From assembly GCA_964388435.1 (NCBI GenBank), contig CAYMAH010000023.1, positions 1-5,859 of the forward strand: a DNA stretch of 5,859 bases. The letters are read 5' to 3'. This document shows positions 5,324 to 5,859 of this stretch, in pieces. A program made the translations under genes and the position numbers. The notes beneath the pieces were generated by a model, which was not told the DNA's origin, ran no database searches, and saw only the letters and a program-made list of their open reading frames with translations. The DNA is from DTNV01 sp964388435 (lineage in GTDB: Archaea > Micrarchaeota > Micrarchaeia > Norongarragalinales > UBA8480). Every line of letters begins with the position of its first letter. Positions within the stretch are counted from its first letter, which is position 1.

Positions 5324-5794
5324 ATGATTGGAATTGGAGAGGATTCGCACGCTTTCGGGTCGGACAAGAAACTGATTTTGGGAGGCGTGGTTTTCGAGGG
5401 AGAGAAAGGCTTGATAGCGCACAGCGACGGTGACGTTGTTCTTCACGCTTTGTTCAATGCTGTTTCAAGCGCTCTTGGAGGCAGAAGCATTGGTTTTTAC
5501 TTTCCTGACAATGATATAAGAAACAAGAATATGAATTCAATGATTTCAATTGCAAAGGCCATGGAAATGCTGAATGAAAAAAATTGTGTTATAGAGAATA
5601 TTTCCATAAGCATTGAAGCTAAAAAGCCGAAAATTGAGCCCAAAGCAGAGGAAATGAAAAACAAGATAGCAGTCAGCTTTGGAATTGCGCCCTCGAGAGT
5701 GGGAATCACGGCCACAAGCGGAGAGGGTTTGACCTCTTTTGGAAAGGGCGAGGGCATCAGGGTGACCGCGGTTGTTTCGATAAAAAATATATAA
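5324..5794 (+). CDS. ispF: 2-C-methyl-D-erythritol 2,4-cyclodiphosphate synthase
   Basis: IspF cyclises CDP-ME 2-phosphate with release of CMP (MEP step 5) and is a homotrimer with metal at the subunit interfaces. At 156 residues it has normal length. The metal ligands D7, H9 and H41 are present (D8, H10, H42 in E. coli), with ILGG (18-21), AHSDGD (32-37), FPDND (60-64), PKIEP (102-106) in the cytidine pocket, and TATSGEGL (129-136) and GKGEGI (140-145) near the end. Two positions are unusual. The LGDIG motif reads GRSIG, so Ser55 stands at E. coli D56, a residue reported to contact the CDP ribose, and Asn45 replaces D46. The count from H41 to G57 equals the E. coli spacing, so these are substitutions and not a shift. 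The gene follows the Nudix stop by 5 nt and is the last gene of the operon before a new promoter. Its substrate needs IspE, which is not in the window. Confidence 0.93.
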   Translation: MIGIGEDSHAFGSDKKLILGGVVFEGEKGLIAHSDGDVVLHALFNAVSSALGGRSIGFYFPDNDIRNKNMNSMISIAKAMEMLNEKNCVIENISISIEAKKPKIEPKAEEMKNKIAVSFGIAPSRVGITATSGEGLTSFGKGEGIRVTAVVSIKNI

Positions 5795-5795
5795 A

Positions 5796-5808
5796 AAAGG
5801 TTTAAATA
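5796..5808 (+). promoter_or_regulatory. Archaeal-type BRE/TATA promoter for the downstream gene
   Basis: AAAAGG followed by TTTAAATA (5801-5808) is the clearest archaeal promoter in the window. It is centred about 38 nt before the TTG start at 5843, begins right after the ispF stop codon, and implies that the next gene is separately transcribed. Confidence 0.6.
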
Positions 5809-5842
5809 GAACCTTAAACATTAAAAAGAAGGTGGTTGTATT

Positions 5843-5859
5843 TTGAAGGTTTTACAAGC
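5843..5859 (+). CDS. Start of an unidentified gene, cut by the window edge
   Basis: A TTG at 5843 follows AAGGTGGT (5829-5836) by 6 nt and an archaeal-type TATA box by about 38 nt, and an in-frame TAA lies at 5822-5824. Only M-K-V-L-Q and a partial codon GC (probably Ala) can be read, too little for identification. An MEP gene such as ispH would fit the context but nothing seen here proves it. Confidence 0.5.

Larger units (their letters stand above)
1691..5794 (+). other. MEP-pathway operon dxr-ispG-ispD-Nudix-ispF
   Basis: Five same-strand genes are packed with a 4-nt overlap (dxr/ispG) and gaps of 7, 40 and 5 nt. No internal promoter or terminator is evident, and most starts have an AGGTGA-like or AGGAG ribosome binding site. 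Together they cover MEP steps 2, 3, 5 and 6. Genes for steps 1 (dxs), 4 (ispE) and 7 (ispH) are absent here and must lie elsewhere or downstream if the pathway is complete. Confidence 0.85.

Noticed and set aside
5843..5859. Calling the truncated last gene ispH
   Set aside because: Five residues are not enough; no cysteine motif or other signature is visible.
1..5859. tRNA, rRNA, CRISPR array or insertion sequence
   Set aside because: I saw no cloverleaf, no regular spacer-repeat array and no transposase motif on either strand.

Overview
The window looks like a piece of an archaeal genome, possibly of a small-genome (DPANN-like) lineage. The support is indirect. AT-rich TATA-like boxes preceded by purine-rich BRE-like sequence (AAAGG) lie about 30-40 nt upstream of several starts, two genes use TTG starts with AGGTG-type ribosome binding sites, and I see no clear bacterial -35/-10 pair. 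No rRNA or taxonomic marker gene is present, so the assignment is moderate and a bacterial source is not excluded.

Layout. Bases 1-207 (minus strand) hold the N-terminus of a GT4/GT5-type glycosyltransferase that runs off the left edge. Bases 208-527 are a very AT-rich divergent intergenic region with promoter-like boxes, a 15-nt direct repeat and a 14-bp palindrome. Bases 528-1607 encode a divergent MoaA-like radical SAM protein, AT-richer than its neighbours and bracketed by an 18-bp inverted repeat with one mismatch. From 1691 to 5794 runs a tight five-gene operon: dxr, ispG, ispD, a Nudix hydrolase and ispF. A new promoter and the first codons of another gene (TTG at 5843) close the window.

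How the genes work together. Dxr, IspD and IspF are steps 2, 3 and 5 of the non-mevalonate (MEP) isoprenoid pathway, and IspG is step 6. Dxs (step 1), IspE (step 4) and IspH (step 7) are not in the window. The Nudix protein sits between ispD and ispF. It resembles type 1 isopentenyl-diphosphate isomerase in layout, but alanine replaces the catalytic cysteine, so it may be a prenyl-diphosphate or nucleotide hydrolase instead of an isomerase. Archaea normally make isoprenoids by mevalonate routes, so an MEP operon behind archaeal-type promoters would point to transfer from bacteria. Several enzymes carry substitutions at known ligand positions: Dxr Ser to Cys, IspF Asp to Ser, and the MoaA-like protein Cys to Trp.
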